NCBI GenBank assembly: GCA_013815485.1
Contig: JACDGB010000153.1
Span: forward strand, 1-5,400
Origin: Rubrobacter sp.
GTDB lineage: Bacteria > Actinomycetota > Rubrobacteria > Rubrobacterales > Rubrobacteraceae
Length of the DNA stretch: 5,400 bases
Direction of reading: 5' to 3'
The translations under genes and the position numbers were made by a program. This document shows positions 4,549 to 5,400 of the stretch, one piece after another. Below the pieces are notes generated by a model, which was not told the origin of the DNA, searched no databases, and worked only from the letters and a program-made list of their open reading frames with translations. The first letter of the stretch is position 1; the number at the start of each line of letters is the position of its first letter.

Positions 4549-5400
4549 CTACGTCTTCTGGTTGCGGATCTCCTCTACCGACGCTTCGTTGAGGATCTCG
4601 GGCTTGTCACCGGCGGGCTCGGCGTCGAGGATTTGCTGGCCGGAGATCTCCTCTTTCATCCTGACCAGCGTGGCGTTGAGGGTGGCGCCGAAGAGGATGG
4701 TGAGTGAGGCGATGTACAGGTAGAGCAGCAGCACGATGACGACGCCAATGGAACCGTACGTCTCGTCGTAGGAGCCAAAGTTGTTCACGTAGAGGCTGAA
4801 CGCCACGCTCGCCAGTATCCACAGCAGAACCCCGACGAGACCGCCGGGCGTGATCCACCGGAACGGCTGCCCAACGTTCGGGGCGAAGTAGAAGAGCAAC
4901 GCGACCGTCAACACCATGAAAAGAAGCGCTACCGGCCAGCGCACGATCTCCCACGCGAACACGAAGACCGAGCCGAGCCCGAAGACGTCGGCGACAGCTC
5001 GGCCGATTGGCTCACCGGCGACGAGCAGCAGCACGCCTATTAGCACGAGCGCCGAGAGCCCCAGCGTCATTAGGATGGCGAGGCCCTTTACCTTCCAGAA
5101 AGGCCGCGTCTCCTGCACGTCGTAGGCGCGATTGAGGGCGTTTATCATGGCGGAGAACGCCCCGGAGGCCGACCATATCGTGAACAGAACACCGAACGAC
5201 AATAGCCCCGGCGCCTCTTTTTCCCCGCTGAGGATGGGCTTCATGTACTCTTGTATGAGCCCGAAGACATCCTCTGGCATGACCCGCCGGAAGTACCCGA
5301 GCAGGTCCGAGGCGAGTTGTTCGCTGCCGAAGGTTCCCATGAGCGAGAACACCACCAGGATGAGCGGGAAGAGAGCCAGGATCAGGTAGTACGCCAGTTG
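4549..5400 (-). CDS. YihY/BrkB-family inner membrane protein (partial, N-terminus outside window)
   Basis: The frame stays open to the right edge, leaving 283 residues that begin inside the first membrane helix (QLAYYLILALFPLIL). Family hallmarks follow: INALNRAYDVQETRPFWK (86-103), FYFAPN (170-175), WITPGGLVGVLLW (182-194) and the YVNNFGSYDETYGSIG segment (204-219), then a last helix ending GATLN. Membrane helices fall roughly at 3-23, 65-85, 105-129, 152-172, 183-206 and 216-244, the six expected. A charged cytoplasmic tail of about 37 residues ends the protein. Most relatives carry GAELN or GAEIN in the last helix; here Thr replaces the Glu. The family was once called ribonuclease BN by mistake; its role is still poorly defined, with transport or export suggested. 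A GTG at 5353-5355 is not a real start, because the conserved first helix continues upstream of it. Confidence 0.92.
   Translation of the reverse strand, partial: QLAYYLILALFPLILVVFSLMGTFGSEQLASDLLGYFRRVMPEDVFGLIQEYMKPILSGEKEAPGLLSFGVLFTIWSASGAFSAMINALNRAYDVQETRPFWKVKGLAILMTLGLSALVLIGVLLLVAGEPIGRAVADVFGLGSVFVFAWEIVRWPVALLFMVLTVALLFYFAPNVGQPFRWITPGGLVGVLLWILASVAFSLYVNNFGSYDETYGSIGVVIVLLLYLYIASLTILFGATLNATLVRMKEEISGQQILDAEPAGDKPEILNEASVEEIRNQKT

Noticed and set aside
5353..5355. GTG as the start of the YihY-family protein
   Set aside because: The conserved first membrane helix (LAYYLILALFPLIL) continues in frame upstream to the window edge, so the true start lies outside.
1..5400. Mobile elements, CRISPR arrays, toxin-antitoxin or defence genes
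   Set aside because: No transposase or integrase motif, no terminal inverted repeats, no spaced repeat array and no small paired genes were seen. The tRNA-Ser shows no duplicated 3' end nearby that would mark an integrated element.

Overview
The window looks like an ordinary chromosomal segment from a GC-rich bacterium. Codons in every clear gene mostly end in G or C, ribosome binding sites are modest, and the tRNA does not encode its CCA end. The gene types and the feel of the proteins suggest an actinobacterium, perhaps of the Rubrobacter group. That placement is an impression from the sequence, not a demonstrated assignment.

All complete genes lie on the minus strand, so transcription runs from right to left. 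The right edge holds a YihY/BrkB-family membrane protein whose N-terminus lies outside the window. Next comes tRNA-Ser(GCU), with a perfect TATAAT box immediately upstream. About 490 bases without a convincing gene follow; they hold a hairpin, a tandem 10-bp direct repeat and a 28-bp perfect dyad. The dyad lies 74 to 101 bases upstream of an acyl-CoA dehydrogenase of the glutaryl-CoA dehydrogenase / plant ACX4-like clade. That gene ends at a good Rho-independent terminator.

Right after the terminator another TATAAT box appears to start a separate transcript for a six-TM membrane protein with GGDEF and EAL domains, which makes and/or breaks cyclic di-GMP. A GNAT-family acetyltransferase follows after a 91-base gap. 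At the left edge, 30 codons of a plus-strand frame probably represent the C-terminus of a convergent gene.

The genes do not form an obvious pathway. They are a lipid or carboxylic acid catabolic enzyme, a second-messenger enzyme, an acetyltransferase and a membrane protein, mostly with their own signals. I see no mobile element, CRISPR array, rRNA, phage or defence cassette. I found no convincing new system. The best leads are small: the dyad upstream of the dehydrogenase, substrate-pocket changes in that enzyme, and a dyad overlapping the acetyltransferase start codon.
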